Origin: Burkholderiales bacterium
Lineage (GTDB): Bacteria; Pseudomonadota; Gammaproteobacteria; Burkholderiales; SG8-39
Length of the DNA: 64,000 nt
Assembly (NCBI GenBank): GCA_020848075.1
Contig: JADLAV010000029.1
Location: 18,965 to 82,964 of the forward strand
Reading direction: 5' to 3'
In this document: one piece after another, positions 38,095 through 48,413 of the stretch
How the letters are laid out: every line of letters starts with the position of its first letter
Position numbering within the stretch: position 1 is the stretch's first letter
The notes under the pieces: generated by a model
Told to the model about the DNA's origin: nothing
What the model saw: only the letters and a program-made list of their open reading frames with translations
The model's database searches: none
Translations under genes and position numbers: made by a program

Positions 38095-38158
38095 GGGATA
38101 TACAAGGGGCTCGCCCCTTGTGCGATTGGGGGATATACAAGGGGGCTTTCCCCCTTGT
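38095..38158. repeat. Two tandem hairpins with repeated flank
   Basis: A sequence starting GGGGATATACAAGGGG is present twice, at 38095 and 38128. Each copy folds into a perfect hairpin: ACAAGGGG/CCCCTTGT (38102-38121) and ACAAGGGGG/CCCCCTTGT (38137-38158). No strong T tract follows on either strand, so they are not plain intrinsic terminators. Confidence 0.65.
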
Positions 38159-38239
38159 TCGTACGACCGGTGTTTTGACTGCACGCGCAATTCGTCAGAC
38201 GAAGCTTCCGACGACGGCACTTTTTTCGGCAGCCCGGTA

Positions 38240-39097
38240 GTGCTTGCGTATCGTCACCTCTTCCACGCCGGCAATTTCGCCGACGTGTTCAAGCACGCGC
38301 TGCTCGTCCGCCTCCTCGCGGCGCTCGGGCAGAAGGCGAAGCCGTTCTTCTACCTCGACACGCACGCGGGGCTCGGCCGGTACGACCTCGCGCACGCATG
38401 GGCCCAGAAGGCGCGCGAGTTCGATCACGGCATCGCACGCGTCTGGCTGCGTCGCGACGCGCCGCCGGCGCTCGCCGGCTACCTGGCTGCGATGCGCGCC
38501 GAGAATCCGGACGGCAGGCTGCGCTATTACCCCGGCTCTCCGTGCATCGCGCGGCACCTGCTGCGGCCCGGCGACCGCATGGCGCTCACCGAGCTCAACA
38601 AGAGCGACTGCGCCGAGCTTGCGGCGCGCTTCGCGGGCGACCGGCAGGTGCAGGTGCGCAGGATGGACGGCTACGAGGCGCTCGGCACGTTCCTGCCGCC
38701 GAAGGAGCGGCGGGGCCTCGTGCTGCTCGACTCCTCCTTCGACCGGGCGGGCGAGTTTGCGCGGATCGCCGCCGCGATCGCCGGCGCGCATCGCCGCTGG
38801 GCGACCGGCACGTACGCCGTCTGGTATCCGGCGATCGAGCGGCCAGCCATCCGGCGCTTCGAGCGCGAGATCGCCGATACGGGGATTCGCAAGGTCCTCC
38901 AGCTCGAGCTCTGCGTCGTTGCCGAGACCGCGACGCGGGCGCTGCAGACGGGGGTCATGCTCGGTTGCGGCATGCTGGTGATCAATCCGCCATGGCGGCT
39001 CGACGAGGAGGCCGCGCCGCTGCTCGACTGGCTGGCGCAGGCGATGGCGCGGGACGGCAAGGGCGCACGCGTCGTGCGCTGGCTCGTGCCCGAGTGA
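38240..39097 (+). CDS. rlmJ: 23S rRNA (adenine(2030)-N6)-methyltransferase
   Basis: Methylates A2030 of 23S rRNA with AdoMet. Start at GTG 38240, giving MLAYRHLFHAGNFADVFKHA, the exact family N-terminus; 285 residues (E. coli 280). Further blocks: FYLDTHAGLGRYDL (AdoMet site), YPGSPCIARHLLRPGDRM, LLDSSFDRAGEFARI and the catalytic-type motif VINPPWRL. The family usually has D-P-P-Y/F type variants around the first such block; here the DSSFD and NPPW blocks are both present. No ribosome binding site is evident before the GTG. Confidence 0.93.
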   Translation: MLAYRHLFHAGNFADVFKHALLVRLLAALGQKAKPFFYLDTHAGLGRYDLAHAWAQKAREFDHGIARVWLRRDAPPALAGYLAAMRAENPDGRLRYYPGSPCIARHLLRPGDRMALTELNKSDCAELAARFAGDRQVQVRRMDGYEALGTFLPPKERRGLVLLDSSFDRAGEFARIAAAIAGAHRRWATGTYAVWYPAIERPAIRRFEREIADTGIRKVLQLELCVVAETATRALQTGVMLGCGMLVINPPWRLDEEAAPLLDWLAQAMARDGKGARVVRWLVPE

Positions 39098-39151
39098 CCG
39101 CTCCGGCAGAGGCGGCCGCGACCTTCCCGGGCAAGCGCGCGCGCGTGCCCG

Positions 39152-39979
39152 TCAGTGCGCCGCGGTCCACTCGACCGCGCCGGTGTAGGCGGTGAGGAGC
39201 ACGATCACCCCGAAGGCGATCCGGTACCAGGCGAAGATCCTGAAGTCGTGCGAGGCGATGTAACGCAGCAGCCAGCGCACGCACAGGAACGCCGAGACGA
39301 ACGAGGCGGCCATCCCGACGGCGAACATGCCGAGATCGTGGGCATCGAAGAGCGCGCGGTGCTTGTAGAAGTCATAGGCGCCGGCCGCGACGAGCGTCGG
39401 CACGGCGAGGAAGAACGAGAACTCGGTCGCGGCACGGCGCGAGAGCCCGAAGAGCATCCCGCCGATGATCGTCGCCCCGGAACGCGAGGTGCCAGGAATG
39501 AGCGCGAAGGCCTGGGCAAAGCCGACTTTCAGGGCGTCGGGCCAGCGCATGTCATCCACCGACTGGACCGTGATCCGGTGCTCGCGGCGCTCGGCCCACA
39601 GGATGACGAAAGCACCGGCGATGAAGGCGATGGCGACCGGCACCGGCTTGAACAGCGCCGCCTTGATGTACCCGGCGAAAAGGAGCCCGAGGACCGCGGC
39701 CGGGACGAACGCGATGCCGATGTTGGCCACGAAGCGCCGCGCCGCGGCCTCCGAGCCGAGCCGGACGAGGATATGCCCGAACCGCGCGCGGTATTCCCAG
39801 ACGATCGCGAGCATGGCGCCCGTCTGGATCACGATCTCGAAGATCTTGCCCTTCTCGTCGTTGAAGCCGAGCAGGTCGCCCGCGAGGATCAGATGGCCGG
39901 TGGAGGAGATGGGCAGGAACTCGGTGAGTCCCTCGACGACGCCCAGGACGAGCGCCTTCGCGAGCAGAAGCGGATCCAT
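39152..39979 (-). CDS. uppP: Undecaprenyl-diphosphatase
   Basis: Membrane phosphatase that recycles undecaprenyl pyrophosphate for peptidoglycan and O-antigen synthesis; also gives bacitracin tolerance. The 275-residue protein has about eight helices and both active-site motifs: [20 protein letters not shown] at residues 18-37 and [20 protein letters not shown] in the second half. The length is normal. It is a single gene convergent with rlmJ. Confidence 0.95.
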   Translation of the reverse strand: MDPLLLAKALVLGVVEGLTEFLPISSTGHLILAGDLLGFNDEKGKIFEIVIQTGAMLAIVWEYRARFGHILVRLGSEAAARRFVANIGIAFVPAAVLGLLFAGYIKAALFKPVPVAIAFIAGAFVILWAERREHRITVQSVDDMRWPDALKVGFAQAFALIPGTSRSGATIIGGMLFGLSRRAATEFSFFLAVPTLVAAGAYDFYKHRALFDAHDLGMFAVGMAASFVSAFLCVRWLLRYIASHDFRIFAWYRIAFGVIVLLTAYTGAVEWTAAH

Positions 39980-40069
39980 CGACTCGATTCTAGCGTGCCC
40001 GAGTGCTCGGGCATCGCCCTTCGCCCTGGCCGGGTGGCGGCGACACCGGCGGCGACGGTCCGAAAGTCG

Positions 40070-40294
40070 TCAGGCCTTCGGCAGGCCGAAGTCGGGCGGC
40101 AGGAGCAGGCGCAAGCCCCCGAGCGGGCTCAGCCCGGTCGCAGGATCGGCGGCCGGGGCAGCCTCACGCGTCCGACGTGCTCCCATGGCGCGGCGCGCGA
40201 ACGGCGAGCTCACCGGTGCACGGGCGATCAGCTCGTCCGGCAGGTTGTACTCCGCCCATTCGAAGGGGCACGCGTCGTCGGCCATGCTGCGCAT
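40070..40294 (-). CDS. Small hypothetical protein
   Basis: A 74-residue frame starting at an ATG at 40294 (MRSMADDACPFEWAEYN), with another ATG at 40285 and no clear ribosome binding site. Third codon positions are strongly GC, like real genes here, and the segment EWAEYNLPDELIARAPV looks like ordered protein, but I recognise no family. It lies in a 470-base stretch between uppP and the lipoprotein hydrolase where I see nothing else. Confidence 0.4.
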   Translation of the reverse strand: MRSMADDACPFEWAEYNLPDELIARAPVSSPFARRAMGARRTREAAPAADPATGLSPLGGLRLLLPPDFGLPKA

Positions 40295-40451
40295 CGTAAT
40301 TCGCTTTCCAGTCCCGTTGTTGAGCCAACGCAAATGACGGTGGGATGTTTACAAGCTTAGACCGCGAACGATGGCGAAGTTGTGAAGAATTGTGAAATCG
40401 CGATGGCGACCGGCCGGGAGGCGTGCAGTACGCCCGGTCCCGCAAGCGGCG

Positions 40452-41255
40452 CTATCGGATTCCGGTCAGGAAACCGCCGATCGCCGACCAGAAGAGCGGA
40501 CTCTCCTCGAGGTCGTTGTGGCCGGCGTCGGGAATGACGACCGCCTGCTTCGCGCCGCCCCACGCCTCGAACAGCCGGGCCGAATAGTCCGGCGGAATGA
40601 TGGTGTCCCGCTCGCCGGTGACCATGAGCAAGGGCACCCGGATCCCCGGCGCCCGTCCGAGGGAGTCGTACCGGTTCCCCACGACGAGCCGCACCGGAAT
40701 GATCGGGTAGTGGTGCTGCCCGACCGCGGTGATGCTGTCGAAGGGTGAGATCAGCACGATCGCGGCGAGGGGGCGCTGAGTGGCGAGGTAGGTGGCGACG
40801 CCCGAGCCGAGGCTGCGGCCGATGGCCACGATGCGATCGCGATCGACGTCCGCGCGCGCCGCGAGCCGGTCGTAAACGGCCAGGGCATCGCCATAGAGGT
40901 CGGCCTCCAGGGGGCGGCCCTCGCTCGCCCCGTACCCGCGGTAGTTGACGAGCGCGAGATCCCATGCGGCGAGCGCCTCCCGCCGCCCGAGCATCCACGA
41001 GACCTCCTCCGCGTTGCCTCCGAAGTACAGGACGAGCGGCCGCGGTGCGGCCCCCGCCCCGCGAGCGAGCCACCCACGGAGGGTGACCCCGCCGGGCCGG
41101 ACGATCTGGAGCGGCTCGACTTGCGGGAAGCGGGCCGTGATCGCCTCGTGTGCGCCGTGCGGCAGCGGCTGGGGGAAGTAGATGACGTCCTCGCACCCAG
41201 CGAGCAGGGCGCAGCACGCCAGTGCGATCGAAGTCCGGATGATGGCGGAGGGCAT
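40452..41255 (-). CDS. Lipoprotein alpha/beta hydrolase
   Basis: Start at the ATG at 41255 (MPSAIIRTSIALACCALLAG), 267 residues; the open frame further upstream runs through REP-like repeats and is not used. The lipobox LLAGC gives a lipidated Cys at residue 21. The alpha/beta hydrolase fold is clear: LVLYFGGNAEEVSW (oxyanion region), nucleophile elbow IGRSLGSGVATYLA, GERDTIIPPDYS with the acid and DAGHNDL with the catalytic His. It resembles the BEM46/YfhR-type family. Probably an envelope esterase or peptidase-like hydrolase; substrate unknown. Confidence 0.88.
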   Translation of the reverse strand: MPSAIIRTSIALACCALLAGCEDVIYFPQPLPHGAHEAITARFPQVEPLQIVRPGGVTLRGWLARGAGAAPRPLVLYFGGNAEEVSWMLGRREALAAWDLALVNYRGYGASEGRPLEADLYGDALAVYDRLAARADVDRDRIVAIGRSLGSGVATYLATQRPLAAIVLISPFDSITAVGQHHYPIIPVRLVVGNRYDSLGRAPGIRVPLLMVTGERDTIIPPDYSARLFEAWGGAKQAVVIPDAGHNDLEESPLFWSAIGGFLTGIR

Positions 41256-41273
41256 GGCGGAACTGGCAAAAAT

Positions 41274-41520
41274 CGTCATTCCCGCGGAACCGGGAGAACT
41301 CGTCGTCCCCGCTAAGGAAACTCTGAAGAATCTCGTCATTCCCGCGCAAGCGGGGGCGCTAGTCGTGCCCGCCCCCCGATAAGACCGTTCGGGGGCAGGG
41401 TCCGCGGGAATCCAGGGTTTCGCCGTCGGCCAAGCTTACTGGATCCCCGCTCCCCGATTCCCCCGTCGGGGACAGGCTTCGCGGGGATGACTAAATCGGC
41501 GCCCCTAAGGCGGGAATGAC
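41274..41520. repeat. Cluster of REP-like palindromes
   Basis: Four or more degenerate copies of the GTCATTCCCGCG / CGCGGGAATGAC element, in both orientations, occupy most of the space between thiC (3' end) and the lipoprotein hydrolase. Larger paired units such as TGGATCCCCGC...GCGGGGATGA at 41439-41491 could form hairpins. No gene is visible here. Confidence 0.7.
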
Positions 41521-41539
41521 GGGCTTCTGCCGAGTCTCC

Positions 41540-43595
<2,056 letters not shown>

Positions 43596-43657
43596 AACGG
43601 TACTCCAATCGAGGAGGCGTTTCAACGCTGCGCGCAAGCCCGCGCTCCCCGTGCGGG

Positions 43658-43722
43658 AATCAGGCGGGAATCAGGCGGGAGGCGGGCGGGAGGCCGGCGG
43701 GCGGCGGGCGGCGGGCGGGCGG
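43658..43722 (+). repeat. G-rich GGCGGG tract
   Basis: A run of about 65 bases made of GGCGGG, GGCGGGAATC and GGCGGGC units on the plus strand, with many GGG triplets a few bases apart. It has the pattern needed for a G-quadruplex and lies about 125 bases upstream of the ABC substrate-binding gene. Confidence 0.55.
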
Positions 43723-43846
43723 AAGCTGAAATGCCCAAACGGCAGGACGTTAGTACAATCCTGAGCCCCAGGAGCGTGGCGCGAGGAGCCCGAGGCGCCG
43801 CGGTACCGGGTCCACGACCCCAGCACCCCACGGAGAAAGGAAAAAA

Positions 43847-45073
43847 ATGACCCAACCCAAGCGCAGCACCCGCCGCCGGTTCCTGCGGCACTCGACCGCC
43901 CTCGCCGCCGGCGCGGGCGTGCTCGGCTTTCCGGCCATCGTCCGCGCGCAATCCGGCCCGATCAAGGTGGGCGTGCTCCACCCGGTGACGGGCTTTCTCG
44001 CCTACTCGGGCAACCTGTCCCGGCTGGGCGCGCGCATCGCGATCGACGAGATCAACGCGGCCGGGGGCATCAAGGCGCTCGGCGGCGCGAAGATCGAGGC
44101 GGTGCTCGGCGACGCGCAGTCGAAGCCCGAGGTCGGCGTCGCCGAGGTCGAGAAGATGAACCAGGGCGGCGTCTCGGCGATCGTCGGCGCCTATGCGAGC
44201 GCGATCTGCCTCGCCACCACGCAGGCCGCCGCCAAGTACAACATCCCGCACGTGGTGGACGTCGGCGTCGCCGACCAGATCGTGGAGCGCGGACTGAAGA
44301 ACACCTTCCGCTTCGCCCCCGGCTACAAGGTCGTCTCGCAGGAGGCGATCAACTACTTCCACATCATGAACACTCTCGCGGGCAAGCCCGCGCGGACGAT
44401 CATGATCATCCACGAGGAGTCGCTCTTCGGCACCGGCACCGCGAACCTGCTGTCGCGCGAGTTGCCGGGCCTCGGCTACGAGGTGAAGGAGGTCATCAAG
44501 CACGCCAACCCGACGCGCGACTTCAACAACATCGTGCTCCGGATCAAGGCGGTGAACCCGGACATCGTCATCCCGGCCAACTACTACAACGAGTACGCCC
44601 TCCTTCTGCGCACGATGAAGCAGCAGAACGTGCAGCCGAAGGCGATCTTCTCGGTGCTCGGCGGCGCGGCCTCCTCGTTCAAGTTCGTGAAGGAGTTCCC
44701 GGACGTCGCGAACGGCGTGATCGACGTCAACCACTGGTACAACCCCAAGGACAAGCGCGCGCTCGCGCTGCGCAAGAAAGTCGAGGGCATGAAGGAGTTC
44801 TTCACCTACGAGGTGTTCCTCAACTACCAGTGCGTGCACCTCCTCGCCGACGCCATCGAGCGGGCGAAGTCGCGCGACCGCGACGCGATCGTGAACGCGC
44901 TCGCGAGCTCGACCTGGAGCGGGCACTTCATGCCCTACGGTCCGACGCAGTTCGTGAACGGCCAGAACCAGGGCGCCCGGCCGCTCGTGCTGCAGGTCCT
45001 GCAGAACGACATCAAGGTGATCCTGCCGAACACCTACGCGCAGACCGAGCCGGTGTTCCCGTGGAAGGCGTGA
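43847..45073 (+). CDS. Branched-chain-amino-acid-type ABC transporter substrate-binding protein
   Basis: Periplasmic receptor of the LivJ/Leu-I-V-binding family, 408 residues, preceded by a strong GGAGAAAGGA. The N-terminus RSTRRRFLRHSTALAAGAG is a twin-arginine signal, with cleavage after IVRAQ (about residue 35). The mature part shows the two-lobe periplasmic binding fold: IKVGVLHPVTGFLAYSGNLS, AVLGDAQSKPEVGVAEVEKM, and VVDVGVADQIVERGLKNTFR. It heads a ten-gene run with livHMGF-type partners and catabolic enzymes, so the ligand is probably the compound those enzymes break down rather than leucine. Confidence 0.9.
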   Translation: MTQPKRSTRRRFLRHSTALAAGAGVLGFPAIVRAQSGPIKVGVLHPVTGFLAYSGNLSRLGARIAIDEINAAGGIKALGGAKIEAVLGDAQSKPEVGVAEVEKMNQGGVSAIVGAYASAICLATTQAAAKYNIPHVVDVGVADQIVERGLKNTFRFAPGYKVVSQEAINYFHIMNTLAGKPARTIMIIHEESLFGTGTANLLSRELPGLGYEVKEVIKHANPTRDFNNIVLRIKAVNPDIVIPANYYNEYALLLRTMKQQNVQPKAIFSVLGGAASSFKFVKEFPDVANGVIDVNHWYNPKDKRALALRKKVEGMKEFFTYEVFLNYQCVHLLADAIERAKSRDRDAIVNALASSTWSGHFMPYGPTQFVNGQNQGARPLVLQVLQNDIKVILPNTYAQTEPVFPWKA

Positions 45074-45118
45074 CCGCGGGCAGGCTGCGGGCGCGGGCGG
45101 CGGTGTGACGCCGCGCCC

Positions 45119-45991
45119 GTGCTCGAGCCCTCGATCCTCCTCGCCTCGGCCCTGAACGGGCTCACGACCGGGGCGGTCTACGCGCTCATCGCGCTCGGGC
45201 TCACGCTGATCTACGGCGTCCTGCACATCATCAACTTCGCGCACGGCGCGGCGCTGATGGTTGCGCTCTACGGGGTGTACTACCTCCATCAGCGCCTCGG
45301 CCTCGATCCCTACGTCTCGCTGCCGATCATGGTGCCCGCGATGTTCGCCGCGGGCTACGCCCTGCAGCGGCTGGTGATCGGGCGCGCGAGCCACGGCAAG
45401 GAGGAGAACGTCCTCCTCGTCACGCTCGGCATCGCGATCGTGCTCGAGAACCTCGCACTCTTTCTCTTCAAGTCGGACACCCAGACCATCGACACCCCGT
45501 ACACCTTCTCGACGATGAACATCCTCGGGGCGACCATCTCCGTGCCAAAGGTCGTCGCGTTCGCGGGCGCACTGGTGGTCGCCGGGCTGCTCCTGCTGCT
45601 CGTCGGCAGGACCGACCTCGGCCGCGCCATCCGCGCGATCGCGAAGGAGCGGCAAGGCGCGCGGCTCGTCGGCATCGACGTCGACCACGTCTTCGCGATG
45701 AGCTTCGGCATCGGGCTCGCGTGCCTCGGGGCCGCCGCGTGCTTTCTGCTGCCGGCGTACTACGTGAACCCGCAGGTCGGCAACGGGTTCGTGCTGATCG
45801 CCTTCACGATCGTCGTGCTGGGCGGCATGGGCAGCTTCCTCGGCGCGCTCCTCGGCGGCCTCATCATTGGACTCGTCGAGTCGATCGGCGGCCTGTGGCT
45901 CGGGGAGAGCCTGGGCCAGATCGGGATCTTCCTCATCTTCATCGCCGTGCTGCTCTTCCGGCCGCAGGGCCTCTTCGGCGCACGCGCATGA
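45119..45991 (+). CDS. ABC transporter permease, LivH type
   Basis: Inner membrane permease of 290 residues starting at GTG 45119, 45 bases after the receptor gene. Typical LivH features: the N-terminal LNGLTTGAVYALIALGLTLI and YGVLHIINFAHGAALMVALY, and IRAIAKERQGARLVGIDVDH in the coupling loop that touches the ATPase. About eight helices. Its stop overlaps the LivM-type gene by ATGA. Confidence 0.92.
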   Translation: MLEPSILLASALNGLTTGAVYALIALGLTLIYGVLHIINFAHGAALMVALYGVYYLHQRLGLDPYVSLPIMVPAMFAAGYALQRLVIGRASHGKEENVLLVTLGIAIVLENLALFLFKSDTQTIDTPYTFSTMNILGATISVPKVVAFAGALVVAGLLLLLVGRTDLGRAIRAIAKERQGARLVGIDVDHVFAMSFGIGLACLGAAACFLLPAYYVNPQVGNGFVLIAFTIVVLGGMGSFLGALLGGLIIGLVESIGGLWLGESLGQIGIFLIFIAVLLFRPQGLFGARA

Positions 45992-46947
45992 GAGAGCTCG
46001 CCGCCATCGCCGTGTTCGCGCTCGCCGTCGCAGCCGTCCCGGCTTTCGTCACATCCGGCTATGCGCTGAACGTGGTCATCATGACGCTCTACGCGGCGCT
46101 CCTCGGCCAGGCGTGGAACATCCTCGGCGGCTTCGGCGGGCAGTTCTCGTTCGGGCACGCCGTCTTCTTCGGCACCGGCGCCTACGCGATGGCGGTGTTG
46201 CAGGTGAAGTTCGGCTGGAACGCGTGGGCGGCGCTGCCGGCGGCGCTCGCGCTCGGCGGCGCGATGGGCGCCCTGATCGGCGCGCTCTCGTTCCGCTACG
46301 GCCTGCGCGGCTCGTACTTCGCGCTGGTGACGCTCGCGTTCGCGGAGGTGTTCCGCATCCTCGCCAACACCTTCGATTTCACCGGCGCCGGCGTCGGCCT
46401 CATGGTGCCGCTCGCCGCAACCGCGGCCAGGATGCAGTTCGCCTCGCCGGCCGGCTACCTCTATCTCATCCTCGGCTTCGTCGTCGCCGGCTTCGTCGTC
46501 TCCTGGTGGCTGAAGCACTCGCGCTACGGCGCCTGGCTGCAGGCGGTGCGCGACAACGAGGAATCGGCGGCGGCGCTCGGCGTCGACGTCTTCGGCGTCA
46601 AGCTGCGGGCGATCGTCATCTCCGGGGTGCTGATGGCCGCCGGCGGCGCCTTCTACGTCCAGTACCTGCACTACATCGATCCGCACATCGCGTACGGGCT
46701 GGGCGCCTCGGTCGAGGCGCTGCTCGCTCCGATCGTCGGCGGCATGGGCACGGTGTGGGGCCCGCTGCTCGGCGCCGCCTTGCTGCACGCCCTCGGCGAG
46801 ACGACACGCAACCTCATGGGCGACGCGCCGGGAATCAACCTCGCCGCGTACGGCGTCGTGCTGGTGCTGATGGTGAGCTTCATGCCGCGCGGCGTGATGG
46901 GTCTCTTCCAGGCGCGCGGCGCGGCGCGGGGGTCGACCCATGCTTGA
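45988..46947 (+). CDS. ABC transporter permease, LivM type
   Basis: Second permease of the importer, 319 residues from the ATG at 45988. Conserved parts are the GQAWNILGGFGGQFSFGHAV block near the N-terminus, GSYFALVTLAFAEVFRILAN, and the coupling-loop region WLQAVRDNEESAAALGVDVF. Eight to ten helices. It overlaps the upstream permease by 4 bases and the ATPase gene downstream by 8 bases. Confidence 0.92.
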   Translation: MRELAAIAVFALAVAAVPAFVTSGYALNVVIMTLYAALLGQAWNILGGFGGQFSFGHAVFFGTGAYAMAVLQVKFGWNAWAALPAALALGGAMGALIGALSFRYGLRGSYFALVTLAFAEVFRILANTFDFTGAGVGLMVPLAATAARMQFASPAGYLYLILGFVVAGFVVSWWLKHSRYGAWLQAVRDNEESAAALGVDVFGVKLRAIVISGVLMAAGGAFYVQYLHYIDPHIAYGLGASVEALLAPIVGGMGTVWGPLLGAALLHALGETTRNLMGDAPGINLAAYGVVLVLMVSFMPRGVMGLFQARGAARGSTHA

Positions 46948-47704
46948 GGCGAGCGGCCTCACGAAGACGTTCGGCGGACTGACGGCCGTGGAGAACGCGA
47001 GCCTGCGCGTGCCGCCGGGCGCGATCGTCGGCTTGATCGGCCCGAACGGCGCCGGGAAGACGACGCTCTTCGCGATGCTCTCGGGCTTCCTCAAGCCCGA
47101 TGCGGGCCGCGTCGTGTTTCGCGGCCGCGACGTCACCGGGCTGCCGCCGCACGAGATCTGCCGGCTCGGCATGGCGCGGACCTTCCAGATCGTGCAGCCG
47201 TTCGGCGCGCAGACGGTGCGCGAGAACGTCGCGGTCGGCGCCCACCTGCGCCATCGCGGCCGCGCGGAAGCCCTCGCGCGCGCGGAGCGCGTCGCCCGGC
47301 AGGTGGGGCTCGGAGACGAGCTCGACAAGCTCGCGATGAACCTCACCATCGCCGGGCGCAAGCGGCTCGAACTCGCGCGCGCGCTCGCGACCGGCCCCGC
47401 GCTGCTCTTGCTCGACGAGGTGCTGGCCGGGCTGAACCCGCAGGAGATCACCGAGGTGATCCCGGTGATCCGCGCCATCGCGGCCGGGCAGGACGGCGCA
47501 GCGGGCGTGACGGTGCTGATGATCGAGCACGTGATGCAGGCGGTGATGAATCTCGCGGAGCGCGTCTACGTGCTCGCCAACGGGCGCATCATCGCCGATG
47601 GCGCTCCCGCCGACATCACGAGCAACCGGGCGGTGATCGAGGCCTATCTCGGTCAGGGAACGGCCGAGCGCCTGCGGCGGGCGCAGGGCGCGGTGCGCAT
47701 ATGA
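46940..47704 (+). CDS. ABC transporter ATP-binding protein, LivG type
   Basis: Cytoplasmic ATPase, 254 residues. Walker A GPNGAGKTTLFAMLSG, the LivG-specific RTFQIVQPFGAQTVRENVAV, a signature region reading LTIAGRKRLELARALA, which departs from the usual LSGGQ-type (LivG proteins often read LSYGQQRRLEIARAL), Walker B LLLLDEVLAGLNP, and the switch histidine in MIEHVMQAVMNLA. The weak signature, TIAGRK in place of S-Y-G-Q-Q, is a deviation also seen in some family members. It overlaps the LivF-type gene by 4 bases. Confidence 0.92.
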   Translation: MLEASGLTKTFGGLTAVENASLRVPPGAIVGLIGPNGAGKTTLFAMLSGFLKPDAGRVVFRGRDVTGLPPHEICRLGMARTFQIVQPFGAQTVRENVAVGAHLRHRGRAEALARAERVARQVGLGDELDKLAMNLTIAGRKRLELARALATGPALLLLDEVLAGLNPQEITEVIPVIRAIAAGQDGAAGVTVLMIEHVMQAVMNLAERVYVLANGRIIADGAPADITSNRAVIEAYLGQGTAERLRRAQGAVRI

Positions 47705-48411
47705 GCGCGCTCCTCGAGATCGACCGCCTGCGCGGCGGCTATGGCCGGGTCGAAGTCCTGCGCGGGGTCAGCATGACCATCGACGCGGGCGAAATCGTCG
47801 CGGTGCTCGGCTCGAACGGCGCCGGCAAGTCGACCCTGAACAACACGGTGTGCGGCCTGTACCCGGCCTTCGGCGGCACGGTCCGCTTCGAGGGCGCCGA
47901 CATCACGCGCGCGCGCGACACCGCGATCGTGGCGGCCGGCCTGATCCAGGTTCCCGAGGGGCGCCGCGTCTTCCCGAATCTCTCGGTGCTCGAGAATCTC
48001 GAGCTCGGCAGCTATCGGCGCGGCCGCGCGCGTCGCGCCCAGAGCCTCGAGCGCGTCTTCGCCGTCTTTCCGCGCCTCAGGGAGCGCACCGCCCAGCAGG
48101 CGGCCACGCTCTCCGGCGGCGAGCAGCAGATGCTCGCGATCGGCCGCGGGCTGATGGCCGAGCCGCGGCTGCTCATCCTCGACGAGCCCTCGCTCGGCCT
48201 CTCGCCGCTGCTCGTCGAGGAGATGTTCGCGCTGATCGGGCGGCTGAACCGTGAGGGGCTCTCGATCCTGCTCGTGGAGCAGAACGTGGGCCAGTCGCTC
48301 GAGATCGCGCATCGCGCGTACGTGCTGGAGAACGGCGGCATCGTCTTTCACGGCGCGCCGGCCGAGCTGCTCGCGCACAGCGAGCTGAAGCGCGCATACC
48401 TGGGGATCTAG
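47701..48411 (+). CDS. ABC transporter ATP-binding protein, LivF type
   Basis: Second ATPase of the importer, 236 residues. Walker A GSNGAGKSTLNNTVCGLYP, Q-loop region LIQVPEGRRVFPNLSVLENL, a canonical signature LSGGEQQMLAIGRGL, Walker B LLILDEPSLGLSP and switch region LVEQNVGQSLEIA. It overlaps the LivG-type gene by ATGA, and the next gene starts 2 bases after its stop, so importer and catabolic enzymes are one transcription unit. Confidence 0.93.
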   Translation: MSALLEIDRLRGGYGRVEVLRGVSMTIDAGEIVAVLGSNGAGKSTLNNTVCGLYPAFGGTVRFEGADITRARDTAIVAAGLIQVPEGRRVFPNLSVLENLELGSYRRGRARRAQSLERVFAVFPRLRERTAQQAATLSGGEQQMLAIGRGLMAEPRLLILDEPSLGLSPLLVEEMFALIGRLNREGLSILLVEQNVGQSLEIAHRAYVLENGGIVFHGAPAELLAHSELKRAYLGI

Positions 48412-48413
48412 CC

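Noticed and set aside
38095..38158. Two-unit repeat considered as a CRISPR array
   Set aside because: Only two units, each a hairpin, without spacers of regular length and without cas genes.
43750..43760. TACAAT at 43754-43759 as a promoter of the catabolic run
   Set aside because: A good -10 match but with no -35 at 15-19 bases; not listed as a feature.
43847..48411. Plain leucine/isoleucine/valine importer
   Set aside because: The overlap with catabolic enzyme genes and the TAT-exported receptor suggest a different ligand; the family covers many organic acids and amides.
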